A stretch of 64,000 bases of DNA from Episyrphus balteatus. Lineage: Eukaryota > Arthropoda > Insecta > Diptera > Syrphidae. Below are positions 34,666 to 47,008 of the stretch, one piece after another; position 1 is the first letter of the stretch, and the number at the start of each line of letters is the position of its first letter. The stretch spans positions 41,182,576-41,246,575 of the forward strand of contig NC_079134.1 of NCBI RefSeq assembly GCF_945859705.1, given 5' to 3'. The translations under genes and the position numbers were made by a program. The notes under the pieces are model-generated. The model ran no database searches and was not told where the DNA came from. It was given only the letters and a program-made list of their open reading frames with translations.

Positions 34666-35410
34666 GCCTAGTTACTGGATTAGTACAAAAAGTTAGTCAA
34701 ATATCATACTTTTAATTTTTTCAAACATTGCAAGGTCAAGAAAAATAGCATCAGTTCCGATTGATTTTTCTCTATAAAAACCAAAATTTTAGTTTTTCAA
34801 AATAGCTCTACTCCGTAGTTTGATTCAATCTCAATCCAAATAGAATTAAAAAAAATTAAAATTTTTAGTTTGAGTAAGAAACAAACACAAAAACAAATAG
34901 GTCATACTAAAACAATGATCAAAATTACAGAACTGCATTTAAGAAAAAAATCTAAAAATTTTTTTGAACTAAGATATAACGTTTTGTTTGAACGTTGTAC
35001 ACGTGTTGGGGCTATGACAAAATGATGATTTTGGGTAAAGGAAATTAGGCGTCAAGTACGGATTTTTTTCCAACACTCTGCGTTTCGAATTATGAATTTT
35101 TGAAAAACACCTTGTTTTTTTAGGGGAATTTTTGGGTAATTTTTGATTTTTATCTTTTTTTTTGGAGAGTTCACATAATCTCAAACTTATAGGACATGTA
35201 GGTTTTGGCATCGTTTAGTGAGTTTTGGCTGAATAACGGAAGAAACAAGTTTTTAAAAAACACGTTTTTTGACCGTTTTTAACCGATTTTCATGGTTTTT
35301 TATTTTTATCTTTTTTTTCCTTAATAGATACAGGAATAAAGTATATGGAGTAATGATAGACCATGACTACGAATATATGTGTGCAAAGTTTCAATCATTT
35401 TCGTAAACAC

Positions 35411-38279
35411 AATTTTGAGATAACGGTAAAATAAAATTTTAGAATTCAACAGGTTATAACTTTTGACCAAGAGCAGATAGAAATTTTATTAAACTTTTAT
35501 GAGCATAATGATACAATTACCTTTCATTTGGTATATCACACATAACGGTAGACTAACTACAAGCTACACAATGTTAAATCAAGAAACTTGCGAAAAACCT
35601 CAAAACACCAGTGGAGATCTGTTGCCCCCCGAACAGCCACCAGTGTGGGAAGTACCCTAATCTCAGTCTGGAAATTCGACATGGTTGACTTTAAAAAATT
35701 CTAACTTCTCTTGTAGGCATCTTTGAAATGAGATTGGTACATCATATGAAAGGTGAAATAATAAGCTTTCACATGGTATAATATATATATAGGTTGTCAA
35801 ACAAAAAAAAATTGATTCCATAGCGTGAGAACATAAAAATAAATGTTTGTTTTGCTTTTTTTTAATGAAATTTGATCGAGCTCTTTTTGTAGATGTCTCA
35901 TAGACCTGGTCGATATATATATTTTGAGCTAAGACAATAAGCTTTCAGATGGTATAAAGTTTTTTATAGGTTGTTAGAGAAAAAATGGAATTAATGACGT
36001 GAGAAGATAAAAATTCATGTTTTTTTTGCTTTTTTTGAGGAAAATGATTGTTTTCAATAAATTATTTTTATACTTTTTGCGCATTGTAAAAATTTAAAAA
36101 TGGTTTTATTCTTAAGAAGAAATACTTGGCTTTTAAATTGCATAATTTTTTTTGTAAGCTTTTAAAATAAAAAAATTAATATAAATGAGACAAGAAAAAA
36201 AGGTATTTTTTTTTAGCTTTTTCTTGTAAATTATGATTGTTTGAAATAAGTAAACGCTTCAATTGACTCATTTTAAACAAAAGCACACAACCTGTTTTCT
36301 GACGACGTTATCACGTAAAATCATCGTCCGTAAACCGGCTTTACAGACAACCTCTTTTTTAACTAAATAATAAAATTTATTTCATTTAATTTATCTTTAC
36401 AAATGCGAAAGTTATCTACCAACTTAAAAAAGTTGAGCCGTTAATGCGATGGTCCCACCCCTCCTTAAAGTTTAGTTGTTGACAAAAACAATGTTTCATG
36501 GCCCTTAAGCTAATAAAATTTCTATAACTTTTGACTAAAACTGTCTCTGTAGGAATAGGCTATAAAGGTTTTCAAAATATTATATTAAATATCATCAGTT
36601 TTGTCGAAATCGAAACTATTTTCCATATTGTTTTTTGCAAAGTGGTTTTGGTCTCATTACTAGGATGAAATTTTCTTGTGCCATCGAGGACCTACTTGTG
36701 TTAAAAACAATAAAAAAAAGTATTTGATTTCTACAAAACTGATTATATTAGAGAAGAAAAATTTATCCTACAAATTTATTTATCTAGGGATTTGTCTTGT
36801 TTTATGACTACATAATATTTTTTATTTTTTTTATTATACTTGTTAATCATGTTATAATTAAAGTTTATTAAATACAATATTTCACTGAAAATAAAAATTA
36901 GAAATTCTTTGCAAGAGCATACAAATTTAAGTTGATTCTCCAAAAGAAAGTTCGCTTCTCAACTCTTTTATTTCGAGTAAAGCTGTGTGAGGCATTTAAT
37001 GCTGTTTTATCCATGTACTTTCTAGTTTACAACGTAGATACCTATATAATGTAATAAGTGATGATAAATAAGTTGAAAACATATTAGTTGAATAAGTTCA
37101 GAATAATAATGGCTCAAGTCCATTTGAAATTTGTGCATTATTTTAAACTTTGAGATGCTTTTTCTCAAGAACTAAAGGCACTTTTGAAATAAATGTTTCA
37201 CAGATCAATAGCTCTATTCTTTGAATTTCTTTTTTCTATGCTATTTGATATAAAACTAAAACTTTAATTTTTAGGACCTTAAAACATTCAAACTATAGAG
37301 AAGTCGACTTGATAGTTGACCCATTTATTTGGTGTTAAATTATTATCACAAGTCTATTTTATAAATTTTACTGATGAAACTTCATTTTACTGAACAGATG
37401 GCTGCCAAAAATTTCCATCTCGTTTTAGGGGCCGGTTATAGTGACCATGAAAAATGAATCAGGAAATTTTTTCAAATAGATATTTTGTCATGTTTTGATT
37501 GGATTTGAAACACCAATGTTGTACCAATCGATAAATAAATGACTCAAAGAATTTTTATTGAAAATAAAATTTACAAAGGAATATTATTTTTTGCTAAAAT
37601 TGTATTTATTTGTTTTCCTGATAAAAATTCATTTTTCGTCCCAGCTGATTGACATTTCAAAATAAAAGTCATGTGTGTAATTCACACGTGGTAGAAGTGA
37701 AACCTTAAAAAAAATTTTCTTGCAAAAAAAAAAAAAAATCTACCTACCTTTTATTCTATCTCCTTTAAATATATGTTTTTTTATATGACAACCTAACCTT
37801 TAATAATTTTATATCATCTGAAAGCTTATTGTTTCAGCTCAAAATATTTATACCGTCCATGTCTATACAACATCTACAAAAAGAGCTTATTTTTTTTAAA
37901 CCAAATCACTTTTCATCAAAAAACCAAAAAAATCAATCTTTTTTCTCTTTTAACACCATTAAATATAATTTTTTAAATGACAACCTATAGTAAATTTTAT
38001 ATCATCTAAAAAAGTAAGAATTTTTTAAGGCCAACTATGTCGAAATTTCAAGCTGAGATTACGGTACTTCCACAGGTGTTTTGAAGTAGATATTTTTCAA
38101 GTTTTTCAATTTAGGATTGTGTAACTTGTAGAGCTTGTACAGTTAAATGTGTTATATCAAATGAAAGGTTATTTTATCAGCATGCGTATTAAAGTTAAAT
38201 CAAATTTGTATGTGCACTACATCAAAAGATATAATGTGTGTAGAAAAAGAACATCTTTTTACCGTTATCTCAGAATTTT
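35411..38279. mobile_element. Large foldback repeat with ~0.6-0.8-kb arms
   Basis: The left arm (35411 to ~36240) is mirrored by the right arm (~37690 to 38279). Matching blocks include ATTTTGAGATAACGGTAAAA against TTTTTACCGTTATCTCAG, and the AAACACC...GTGG...AGTACC...AATCTCAG segment. A region rich in AATAAGCTTTCAKATGGTATA motifs also matches. The left arm has an extra ~31-bp segment around 35611-35642 flanked by ACCAGTG. The spacer holds a MITE copy (about 37108-37326) and a GGGGCCGGTTATAG-started segment (37430-37640). I find no coding remnant. Confidence 0.65.
37108..37326. mobile_element. Diverged copy of the ATGGGTCAAGT MITE
   Basis: The ends ATGGCTCAAGTCC and GTTGACCCATTT, and the interior, match the 26044-26248 element in inverted orientation. 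Interior landmarks are ACTTTGAGA, TTTCTCAAGAACTAAA, and CTTAAAACATTCAAACTATAG. It is about 220 bp and non-coding. Confidence 0.6.
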
Positions 38280-39620
38280 GAATATGAAATTAATTGAAAT
38301 AAAAATACATTAATAGTTTATTTAATTACCTATCTATAGTACAAATTTCATTCATCTATCTATTAAAACAAAAAATTTATAACAAGTTGAATGTTCGTGT
38401 TGCGTTTTCGTTTCATCTTGTTTCAAATCACTACGATACTAAAGAAGTTTTCACTTAAAAAACTCGTTCCTTTTGGATTGTTTGACTTTTTCCCTGTTCC
38501 ACTGCAAACTAAAAACTTTTTCATATGTATTTCTAAGTGATTCTAACAACGATTATTTTTAATAACTGTAACGATTTCTGTGAAAAGAGACAATTTCGGT
38601 TATTCGCAAACAACTCGTTAAAAGGTGTTTTTTTTTTTTATTCAAAATTTACGGAAAGATATTTGTTTTTCATTATTTTCTGATACTTAACATTTTCAAT
38701 GGTTTGCTAATATATTTGTATCAATTTTGAATTAAAAAAAAATTTTTTTTTTTTACTAAATTGCATTAAGCTCTTAAAACTCTTTTTTTTTAAGAATTTG
38801 CGGTTATGTAGGCTCCTGGTTACCTATTAAAAAAAAAATATTTTTTATGACTACTTCGACTTATCTACCTTACACATTTTTTAATGCAATCTGCATCTTC
38901 AAACTAACCAAAAAAAAAAACATGAAAAGAAATTAAAATCGAGTTCATCATAGCTTCTAGGTCTTAAGAGGATTATCTCACTGTTGCATTTAAATTCATA
39001 TCACATTTCAAATCAAATTACACAAAAAAAAAAAAAACGAACGAAATGAAATGAAAAATAAGAAAAAACACATTCCATCGAAGCCAGGTGTTTTACACCA
39101 TCCAGAGAGTTTGCCTTCTATACAATGCGCTAAAGGTCGACAATCTGTCAAAAATAATGATAAACGCACCTATTGTGACCGCAGGACATAAAAGATTGAT
39201 GATTTTAGAGTCCTTCAACCCCGAATTCCCTGTTTTTTTTTTCGTTTTTTTTTATTTTTACTTTTATATTTTTTTATGTTGGTCCATCTTGAATCCATGA
39301 TGTGGAATTTTTTTTATATTTTTTTTTAACAAAACCCACTTAAGTTGCACACGCACACACAAGTGAAGCTGAATTTTTCTGATGCAATCTCGCGTATTGC
39401 ATTCCAAGGCACTCAACCTGAATGCCTTTCCATGGTTCCTGTTTTTCTTTGGCTACATACAAACCAGCCAGCAGGAATATACCTAAACAAATAAACACTC
39501 TGAATCGTTAAATTGAGGTCTAATTTTGGGAATATGTAAGTGTCTTTTTCTGTGAAGGTTTCAAAAATGCAACTATCCTTCTCACTCAGTCTAATTGAGC
39601 CAAAATCATGGTGTATATCT
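38280..39620. other. No gene recognised
   Basis: The stretch is AT-rich with many homopolymer runs. A short CACACGCACACACAAG microsatellite lies near 39347-39362. I see no coding motif or element boundary. Confidence 0.5.
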
Positions 39621-39623
39621 CAA

Positions 39624-40192
39624 AACTGAACTCGATTTTTGGACCCTAAGCTTAGAATTTGTAAGCTTAAGGTCATGACCCTGTGGACCCTGGATTTTAA
39701 GGTGAACTCGATCTTTGGACCCTAAGCGAAGAACTTGAAAGCTTAAGGTCATGACCCTGTGGGCCCTAGATTTTGAGCTGAACTCCATTTTTGGACCCTA
39801 AGCGAAGAACTTGAAAGCTTAATGTCATTGAACTTGTAAGCTTATGGTCATGACCGTGGGGGCCCTGGATTTTAAGCTGAACTCGATCTTTGGACCCTTA
39901 GCTGAGAACTTGAAAGCTTAAGGTCGTGACAATGTGGACCCTATATTTTAAACTGAACTCGATTTTTTGACCCTAAGCTAAGAACTGGTAAGCTTGAGGT
40001 CATGCCCCCGTGGACTCCCCGTGGACCCTAGATTTTAAACTGAACTCGATTTTTGGACCCTAAGCTAAGAACTTGTAAGCTTAAGGTCATGACCCTCTGG
40101 ACTCTGGATTTTAAGTTGAGCTCGGATTTTGGACTCTTAGCTAAGAACTTGTAGATTTAAGGTCATGACCCTGTGGACCCTGGATTTTAAGT
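39624..40192. repeat. 76-bp satellite array, about seven units
   Basis: Units begin CTGAACTCGATTTTTGGACC and contain GTAAGCTTAAGGTCATGACC and GTGGACCCTGGATTTTAAG. Unit starts are near 39626, 39702, 39778, 39877, 39953, 40040 and 40116. Most steps are exactly 76 bp. The two longer steps (99 and 87 bp) are explained by internal duplications of 23 bp (ACTTGTAAGCTTATGGTCATG-like) and 11 bp (GTGGACTCCCC-like). Identity is high, so the array is young or homogenised. Confidence 0.9.
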
Positions 40193-40259
40193 TTATTTTA
40201 CTAGAGGTTTTTCAAGCATTCTACGAATTATGGTTCCCGAAACTATTTTAATATTTTTA

Positions 40260-41520
40260 TGAAAATGACCCTAATCTATCGATCTAGAGTGTATATGAAT
40301 GAAGGTAGATCTTTAAAGATTTGTACACCACACCTCCTTTGCAAAGGCATCTTTACTGCACTAACTTTTCCTATAGATATATGCGTGCACGTGTCCCAAA
40401 GGACGAATATCCAAAGCGTATAGATGCCAAACTCTGAATGATTCCACCTAGGGGTCGATACAAGCACGGAATCTGGCTCCTCTCGCCCAACGTCCCATCA
40501 CGCTCCTTCATCGTCGTCCCTCGTCGTCATAAAGCCATTCTCTGCTCTCTGCCTATCGGTCGGTCGTTGGTTTCATTGCATTCCACATTGCAGTTGGGAG
40601 TAACTCTTTTAAAGGAACAGAAATCTTCAGTTTCGTCGTCGTCCATAGGTACAGTACATACACACAAACAATATGTATACATAGCCTGTGGAAAATCAAA
40701 AGTATAAAATGGTACCTCGGTGTACCACACCTTTCCCGCATGGTACCCCTTTCTATCTGGAGAAAAAAAAAAAAAACAAACGAAAAATAGATGCATTCCG
40801 GGGCTCACAAACGGAGTAACAAACTGATCCCGCTGCTGCTGTTGTTGCTGGTGGTGTTTTGGTGGAGCTGTATAGGAACGCTGGAGTCGAAGAGGAGTTG
40901 GTTGGAGTTATAGCGATATGCGGCCACATTGGCCGCCCTCCGAAAAGACCAGCAGCAGTTAATAACAACCGGCTTTGGCAGTCTTTTTGTGTATGGAAAG
41001 GAGCAGGGGGGAACATTGGGGCCTTTGAGTATATATCTGGATAGTGGAGCACTCTTGGATTATGCGGGAATGCGGTAAGGTGCTTGGAATTCCTTTTTTA
41101 TGTTTTCTTTTGGGTCTTATCGTTAGGTTTTGGTATTTTTTTTTTTTTTTTGTATTTTATTTTTTTTTTTTTAGGGAAGACCAGAAAAGGTTTCCAAAAG
41201 CATCAACATGCACGCTTTGGGAAATATTTTTTATATTTTTTTTTATTTTGGTTTTATAAAATGCGTTTGGAGTTTGAGTTTTGTTGAGTTATTTTTTAAT
41301 TTTGTTTTTTTTTTTTTTGTGTTTTTCTTATTTTTGGTATTTGCGTGATTCCTGGACCATCTGGCCGAAAGAAGCTCGCACGCAGCATCCATATAGCCGC
41401 GAGTGTTGAAGTAGCAGATGCTTATTGGAATAATGTTCATCTCTTTAAAAGGTGCAGTACGGTATATATGTATATACGGACTAGATGAGTGAGTGTGATG
41501 CTCGGGGAAAATATGAATTT
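40260..41520. promoter_or_regulatory. Unique, GC-richer segment of unknown role
   Basis: Base composition rises clearly above the surroundings and I see no transposon ends. CAG/CAA-type trinucleotide runs, CGTCGTCGTC runs, a GAGTATATATCTGG TATA-like stretch at 41028-41041 and a GCGGTAAGG donor-like site at 41071 are present. Open frames of 60-99 aa occur in several frames on both strands, but none has a recognisable domain. It could be a promoter or first noncoding exon of a gene outside the window, or an enhancer. Confidence 0.3.
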
Positions 41521-43660
41521 ATCTTTTTATAGTTTTTTTTTTGTCCTTATTTCAATAGTCGGTGAATCGCTTAAAACTTTAATATTTTTGCTTTTTTTAG
41601 GAATATTTTGATGTTGCATTTAAACTACATACTTAAAGCTAATAGAATATCAAAATTTAATTTTAGGAAAATTATTTGTTATTTTTTTTGTCAACTTTTT
41701 ACAATTAATGATTTTTGCATTTAATTTCAAGAGTTTGTATTAATAAGTTGCAGATGCTCGCAGTTTTCTGTTGATGTTTTTTCAAGCTTTTTAAAGTTAG
41801 ATTTTATTGAAATCTTGAACCAAATTTAAAAAGTTTAGCACTCAGAATTCTTTAACCTTAAAACTGCAGGCATTCTTAAATAATTAAGGTTTCTCAAAAC
41901 TCAAAATGTTCTGTTGTTGTTGAACGATTCTGTTAGGGCTAGAACCGGACTAAAAAACGGACTAAATAAATCAAAACTTCAATCAGAAATCTTTGTACAT
42001 AGCTATATTTGCATTGCTGAACAGGGTTGCAAAATATCATTTTTTTTTCAATGTATTTGTTTTCCATTACAACTTAAAAAAAAATATTTATTGCAAATAA
42101 AAAAAAAATTTAATTAAAAAAAAAGAAAGAAAAAAATTTGCTTGCAAATAAAACTATTTCGCATTAAAAAAATTATTTCAAATAAAAAATTTTCAGCATT
42201 GGAAAAAAAAAACTCAATGCAAAATGTGTGTCATTTTGGTCACTGGGAAGATATAGTTAAATATGTATGAAGATTGAACGAAGATAAGGGGTGGCTTTGT
42301 CCTTCAAGAACATTGGGACGCCTTGTTCTTCAAAAATGCCAGGGTTTAAAATAGTTACGCTTTTGTGAAAGTCAAAATAAATAGAACAAGCGCCTTCGTT
42401 TTTCAAAAAGAATAGGAGGCAAAAGAGCTCTGATTTTGACGACTTTTTTTTCAAACGTAGGTAATTAAAAATACTTTAAAGTCGAACTGAATTTTTGCAT
42501 TGAAATAATTGATTTTCTCAAAGATTTTGGTAAATAAGAACTTCAAACTTTTGCTATTTAACTTTCAACAAGTAAGGGCTATTGAATAAATATAAAATAA
42601 CTTTATATTTAAATGTTAAACTTAAAAAAAAATAAGTAAATTTTTTTTTTTTCAAAACTTCTATTAAAAAAAGTTCTTCGAAAATGAAATACTTTTTAAT
42701 ATTTTTCATAAACTGTAATACATATTGACATTTCCTTTTATAATTTCAAATCATAATAAATGTGGCCTAAAAAATTAATGCATTTTATGTTACGAAAAAG
42801 TTTTAAAAACGACATGTTAAAATTTCCATTCTTTCATTCAATTTTCTTAATTTTAGTTTTATAAATAAGAAAAAGCTTCTAGCTTTTAAAAAATGTATAT
42901 TTAAATATTGTAGGTGTTGCCGTTGTGTTCAAATATTTTTTTTTGTGTTTGAAGTCAATTAAAAAGAAAATTGGGCAGCCTTTGTCTTTCAAAAGAAGTT
43001 ATCTAAAGAACAACGATTGAGGTGACTTCTTTTTCACATAGAGTATCGTAAAACTTTGGGCCCGCCTTTTGCGCCCCTAAATGCTTTCGCATCTGGGCGA
43101 CAGACCCGACTGCGCTCACCTCCTTAAACTGGCCCTATGCCAATATTAAAAAATATCATATTAAAAAACCCCTGAATTTTACAAAAAAAAAACTTCAGAA
43201 ATTCAATACATACATATCTGGCACGATATTTGATCTAATTTATTTTGATGAGAAAACTATACCGATAGAAGCTTGAAAAAAATTTCAATATCATGGAAAA
43301 AACAGTCTAATCGTAAGGCGAGTGCCTTACCATCGTGCTATCTTTCTGTAGGAAATAAGTATGATAAACTGCAACTAAAGCTAAAGTGTGACTATAATTT
43401 TAAAATTTGTAGTTTTTGTCGGTTTTTTAAGTGAACAGAAAACATTCAAATTGAAATAAAATGAAGTTCACTTTAAATTAAGGTGGAAACCACTTATTTT
43501 AAGCAAGAATAGTTTTGTTTTAATATGGTGGGATTTAAGGTGAGCATCATCTTATTTTAAGGTGCCCTTTTTTCGCCGTGAAGTATCTTGTTTTTAATTG
43601 AAATTTTCTCATATTTTAATACTTTTGATCACATATTAATTTTTTTTATTTGAAATTTAG
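41521..43660. other. AT-rich, gene-free; possible hAT remnant at the right
   Basis: I find no coding motif. The sequence near 43060-43140 (CGCCTTTTGCGCCCC, CTTAAACTGGCCCTATG) resembles the end of the GCGCCCC-rich hAT element at 50353-51380, so a decayed relative may end here. A tRNA-like half (A-box only) near 43312-43350 lacks a B box. Confidence 0.4.
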
Positions 43661-44997
43661 TACAGGTAAAATAGTACATAAAATCAAGAAATAAAAAAAA
43701 AAAAATTGTTAAACTCATGAAACTTCGCAAAAGTTTGCTTTTGGGATAAGAACCAAGTATACAAAAAAAGTCTTTTAAAAAAAATTTGGGTGGAAGGGTG
43801 TTATTTCGCGGACAAGAGGGAGGGGGTGATGATCAAAAATATACTGAAAAAAATTGTTTGTCGAATATCATCATATGACACATGTTTTCAAGGTATTTTT
43901 TGATGCTGAATCTAATGACATATACGATTGCTCTAAGAAAAGTTATTGTCGATTAAAAACAAGGGTGCTTGTTTTTTGACTTCAACAAGTAAAATATAAC
44001 CGAAACCCATGTGAAAAACTTGTTACACTGATAAAATTCGGGATGAATTTTTTAGATAAAGCAGGGACAAAGGATTCATAAAGTTCTTAAAATTATTTTT
44101 GGTGAAATGGTGTTTTTTTGATGGGTTAAGTTGTGTGTGAGGAAGGTATCATAACAGCTGACTTAAATTTTATTAATTTTTAAAACTTGGTGCAAATGTT
44201 TTGGTTGGTATAAGAATTAAGAATCTATAAAGTGTACAAAATTATCTTCATTGAAAGGGTGTTTTTTTTTTTAAGAAATGATGAAATTCGGAATTAGTAC
44301 CACAAAAACTAGGGAAAAATTGCTACACCAATGAAAATTGGTAAAAATGTTTCATTTATAACAGAAACCAAAAACCCGAACAGTCTATACAAATATTTTA
44401 GGTTAAAGGGTGTTTTTTTGGGAAATAGTTATAAATCCGCGATAAGTCCGATAAAATCAATGGTATAAATGGTACCCTTACGAAATTCATTAAATATGTT
44501 CTCTTTCCCATGGGAACTACGAATAATGTAAGTCTATAATTTTTTTTTATGTGAAAGGGTGTTTTTTTTTAGAAGTAAAGAAAATATGGGTTTATTTGAA
44601 AAAGTGTGAAATACTAGAGTAATATTAGTGGTACCCTATTGAAGTTTAGCAATTATGTTACTTTTAAGATAAAAAACAAGAATCTTAAGTGTCTATAAAA
44701 ATATCATGGTTAACAGGGTGTTTTTTTGAGTGAAAACAAAAATTATGGGTCACCCTAATGAAATTTGTTAAAAACATTGATTTTGGGAAAGAAAGCAAGA
44801 ATAAAGAGTTTTCATAAAAAAAAATTTGGTGGAAGGGTGTTTTTTTCGAAGAGATAGTAATATCTGCAATTGCTCCCAAAAAGCCAATGATTCATTTTAT
44901 TTATAGTTTTGATGACAAATTAAACATTTATAGATAAGCTCTTACACGTTTTACGCGAATCATTGGCTTTTTGGGACCAATTACAGATTTTACTGTC
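43661..44997 (-). repeat. Tandem array of ~150-bp units, copy 2 (inverted)
   Basis: This is the reverse-orientation counterpart of 22871-24075. GGGTG marks occur at 43796, 43963, 44108, 44257, 44408, 44557, 44716 and 44835, spacing mostly 145-167 bp. The leader containing AAAAAGCCAATGATTC and the terminal AGTACAGGTAAAATA are both present, so the copy is complete. A further unit at 45004-45115 lies in the opposite orientation. Confidence 0.8.
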
Positions 44998-45115
44998 TCT
45001 TCGAAAAAACACCCTTTTACCCAACTTTTTTTTGTACTTGGTTCTTATCCCAAAAGCAAACTTTTTGCCAAGTTTCATGAGTGTAACAATTTTTTTATTT
45101 TAAATGCCTATTTTA

Positions 45116-46905
45116 CCTGTACTAATTAATAAAAAATTTTTTAAAAAACTAGGTAATAGAATCACCATATTAAAAACTAATTATTTTTGTATTGAAAAAG
45201 GCCTTATTTCAAAGGTTTTCTTAAAAACTACGAAAGTATTTTTAACCGTGTACTACCTTTGAAATAATAATTATTTCCTTAGTTATAATGGTCTACTAAT
45301 TTTTGTATAGAGCTTATTATCACACTATTATTACGCTATACCCATCAAACTATAGTTTCTTGATTGATTGAATTTTGAATATCACTTCGGTTTTGTTCAT
45401 GTAAGTGTGTGCGCACTTATCTAAATAAACACCAATTTCAAACCATTTTTTTAAAGTAAAACATAAATTTGATATGTGGGATATTAAAAATGTCACTTCA
45501 AACGCTTTAACATAAAAAAAAAACAAAATCCACAGTTTAAATAAATTATTAGTTATTTTTACTTTAAAAACTTGTCTTTAAAATATATATGGCCTATTAG
45601 GAAAAAACAGCAATCAAATGTCAGCTCTATATCATTTGTTATGGATGGCGCAAATCTTAAAAGGTGTGTGGGTTTCTTAAAACTGGCATTAATTTTTGTA
45701 AGTAAAAAAATAAAAAAAAAACAAAAAAAAAATAATGCCAAAAGCCTATAAAGAATGGCCATTCCAATGCTACTAATCAGTTAATGACCCGCAAACCAAG
45801 ACCGGGTCCAAATAGGCTCTGTTAACTTCAACTTTGTCTCCACCTCCGCATATACGATATAGATAGTTTTGTTGTGTAGTCTGTCTCGGTTCGGTCGTTA
45901 AACTATCACGAACGTCTGCCACTGCTTTAACAACTTAAAGATGTCTCTTAAATAACTGACCTCAACCTGGACATTTTACGTTTTGGTTGCATATTAAATT
46001 CAAAGTTGAAGAAATGAAGATTCAAGATTCATGGAGCACCTGTAAATTAGCCCACAGACTTTATGCAACTTTATAAAATGAACAAATTGAACATGGATAC
46101 AATGTGATGTTAGGGAATGTTTAATGTCGCGTGGGTGACAATGTTGATGATGGCGTGGCGTGTGCCCGATTCATAGGGTCAACTGATGAATTTTGTTTAA
46201 TAAATGTCCAACTTCAACTTACCTACCTACTACGTATAAATTCAACATTCCTAAGCAGAAGTAGTAGTCAAACGGATTTCCGGCTTAAGATTTAATATTC
46301 ACCCCTTACAAATTATTATGCCTATGACACAAAGCCTACTTAAATCTAACAGTGGAATAAAATTATTTGTTTATTGGGAACAATTTAAAAATTCAATCTG
46401 TGTAATAGTCCAAGTTATTATCAATGGATGAAAAATTCAAACATAAAAGGAAAGGTTCAAAGTAAAAGATCAAGAAAAGGTTAAAATTCGTACCAACATC
46501 AGTGCCAGAATATTTTAGAGGCAAGGAGCCGATTTTGAAAAATCTTGGAGCCAAAAATAGTCGATTTAAAAAATGGCCCAAAAAACGCATACGGGTCAAA
46601 ATCATGGAGGTGAGAAATTTCGATGACCGAATTCTTAAAAAATCAACTTTGTTTTATGATACAAATTTCATGCTCAAATGTTCGCTTTAGCAATAAATTT
46701 GTCGGCACAAAAATGTATATTTTTTTATTTACCGCAAAACCCCAAAAATTAGTACTATGTAGAAAAACGTTCCTCGAAATAGTCTACAAAAAAAAAAAAT
46801 GCTTTTATGCACCTAAAAAATGCAAATTTTAAGAGCGTTCCCGGAAATGACGTTTTGACCTTAATTTATTTTTATTTTTTATGTAACAAAGTAAAACGAA
46901 ATATT
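45116..46905. other. No gene recognised; includes a unique segment at 45790-46270
   Basis: The stretch is mostly AT-rich. The part at about 45790-46270 is more balanced in composition and free of recognisable repeats, with CGGTTCGGTCG and GATGATGGCGTGGCGTG words. It could be regulatory or contain a noncoding exon, but I see no open frame or splice pair to support that. Confidence 0.35.
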
Positions 46906-47008
46906 TTTTTAGATAGATAGATAGATAAATATTTTATTAGCACATTATTTAGGCTTTAGTTACAATTAACAAGTTTTTTAAAATTTAAATATGTTTATAA
47001 ATACTTAA

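Noticed and set aside
40753..41052. 99-aa minus-strand open frame in the GC-richer segment
   Set aside because: The frame is a by-product of raised GC and trinucleotide runs. It has no recognisable domain and several competing frames of similar length overlap it.
43312..43350. tRNA-like half with an A-box-like sequence on the minus strand
   Set aside because: There is no B box or T-arm downstream and no acceptor pairing, so it was not called as a tRNA or tRNA-derived element.
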